DNA of 64,000 nt, taken from positions 868,001 to 932,000 of the forward strand of contig NZ_JAIEZV010000002.1 of NCBI RefSeq assembly GCF_019599545.1. The letters run 5' to 3'. Source of the stretch: Halobacillus sp. Nhm2S1 (GTDB taxonomy: Bacteria > Bacillota > Bacilli > Bacillales > Halobacillaceae). The position numbers were made by a program, and so were the translations under genes. This document shows positions 63,279 through 64,000 of the stretch, piece by piece. The number at the start of each line of letters is the position of its first letter. Positions within the stretch are counted from its first letter, which is position 1. A model generated the notes under the pieces. The model saw only the letters and a program-made list of their open reading frames with translations. It did not search any database and was not told where the DNA came from.

Positions 63279-64000
63279 ATGAGTAAGTTGTGGAGAATCT
63301 ACACACAAACATCATTGATCAAAAAAATTACCGTAGCCTTGGTGCTCGGTGTATCCGTCGGTCTTCTGTTCGGAGAAAGCGCTGCTGCCCTGGCCCCTTT
63401 TGGTGACCTATTGCTCCGTCTATTGAAATTTATCATTGTACCGTTAATTCTGTTCACCCTTATTGTAGGGATTAATCAAACGAACATCGGTTCATTGGGA
63501 CGCATGGGCGGAAAGGTTTTCCTCTATTACCTGGGCACTTCTGCCCTTGCCATTTTAGTCGGCGTGTCCGTTGCCACTTTGTTCAATCCGGGTACAGGGA
63601 TGAGTCTTGGGAATGAAACTGTCGATGTTCCTGAAAATCCTGGCGTCACCAGCGTGCTCTTGAACATCGTGCCTGAAAATATTCTTACAGCCTTAACCGA
63701 AATGAACCTGCTTGGAATCATCTTTACTGCAATCGTGTTTGGTTTAGCACTCTCTTACATGCGGTCAACGAATGCTTATCAAAGTCTGGGAGGTCACCTC
63801 TACAAAGTCATCAATGCTTTGAATGAGGCGACTTTAATCGTGATGAAGGGTATTCTTCAATATGTACCCATCGGTATTTTTGCGATTATCGCTGAAGTCG
63901 TTGGTACACAAGGAGCGAACACGTTGTTGGAATTAGGGAACTTCATCGTCGTTCTTTATATAGGTTTACTTGTACAACTAGCTATTTATATTCTTTTCCT
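63279..64000 (+). CDS. Dicarboxylate/amino acid:cation symporter (DctA/GltP family), 5' part
   Basis: About 240 codons are in the window. The N-terminus has LIKKITVALVLGVSVGLLFG, then LKFIIVPLILFTLIVGINQT with the loop of the first two spans, ALAILVGVSVATLFNPG, and further spans. AAAAAGGAGGGG is 6-8 nt before the ATG. These carriers take up C4-dicarboxylates or glutamate/aspartate with Na+ or H+; the substrate-binding motifs lie past the window edge, so the choice cannot be made. Confidence 0.9.
   Translation, partial: MSKLWRIYTQTSLIKKITVALVLGVSVGLLFGESAAALAPFGDLLLRLLKFIIVPLILFTLIVGINQTNIGSLGRMGGKVFLYYLGTSALAILVGVSVATLFNPGTGMSLGNETVDVPENPGVTSVLLNIVPENILTALTEMNLLGIIFTAIVFGLALSYMRSTNAYQSLGGHLYKVINALNEATLIVMKGILQYVPIGIFAIIAEVVGTQGANTLLELGNFIVVLYIGLLVQLAIYILF

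Overview
The window is a contiguous piece of a Bacillaceae chromosome. It carries a CwlO/EnvC-type cell-wall hydrolase with ftsX, a SigL gene, an IspA protease, a HemAT sensor, a glgBCDAP operon, a B-family (ba3-like) cytochrome oxidase and YtxH/DUF948 stress genes. Sigma-B-type promoters, Bacillus-type cre boxes and a near-consensus Spo0J parS site are also present. An amino-acid racemase, a divergent MurE and an ATP-grasp ligase lie together; this would fit a genus with L-Orn-D-Asp peptidoglycan, so a Halobacillus-like moderate halophile is my best guess. That genus call is inference.

Layout. 1-973: 5' part of an LTA synthase gene. 1-8 kb: bioY under a BirA operator; a cytochrome oxidase operon with two microprotein genes; a four-gene PAS-kinase/GAF/response-regulator operon that includes a degenerate kinase relative. 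8-12.5 kb: an Ecs-like ABC transporter and a complete actin-type partition cassette (parR, parM and an array of 20-bp iterons). 12.5-17 kb: ispA, a zinc-ribbon gene, a long gene-poor stretch, an M23 peptidase and ftsX without ftsE. 17.3-21.3 kb: the racemase/MurE-like/ATP-grasp operon. 22-29.3 kb: an RDD, SpoIIM, DUF58, MoxR, DUF4350, DUF4129 membrane cluster. 29.3-34.5 kb: GrpB-family protein, M20 dipeptidase, a 22-aa peptide, large catalase. 34.6-42.2 kb: gltD-gltB and a P1 peptidase. 42.2-46.8 kb: YihY-family protein, sigL, a flavoprotein oxidase, parS and a PH-domain gene. 46.8-57 kb: glycogen operon. 57.5-61.5 kb: DUF948/YtxH operon, HemAT, a small basic protein. 61.5-64 kb: an SDR-type protein and the start of a dicarboxylate symporter gene.

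Interspersed through the intergenic regions are at least seven copies or fragments of a non-coding repeat family with inverted ends and GC-rich internal palindromes (about 4.4, 21.5, 31.5, 44.6, 46.3, 60.9 and 63.0 kb). They probably make transcript-level stem-loops or behave like MITEs.

The most interesting observations are the parMRC-type cassette on what looks like an origin-proximal chromosome segment that also has a parS site, and the proposed Orn-D-Asp cross-bridge operon. Next are the orphan ftsX with an overlapping small upstream ORF, the degenerate kinase, and the repeat family. No rRNA, tRNA, CRISPR array, prophage or intact insertion sequence was seen.
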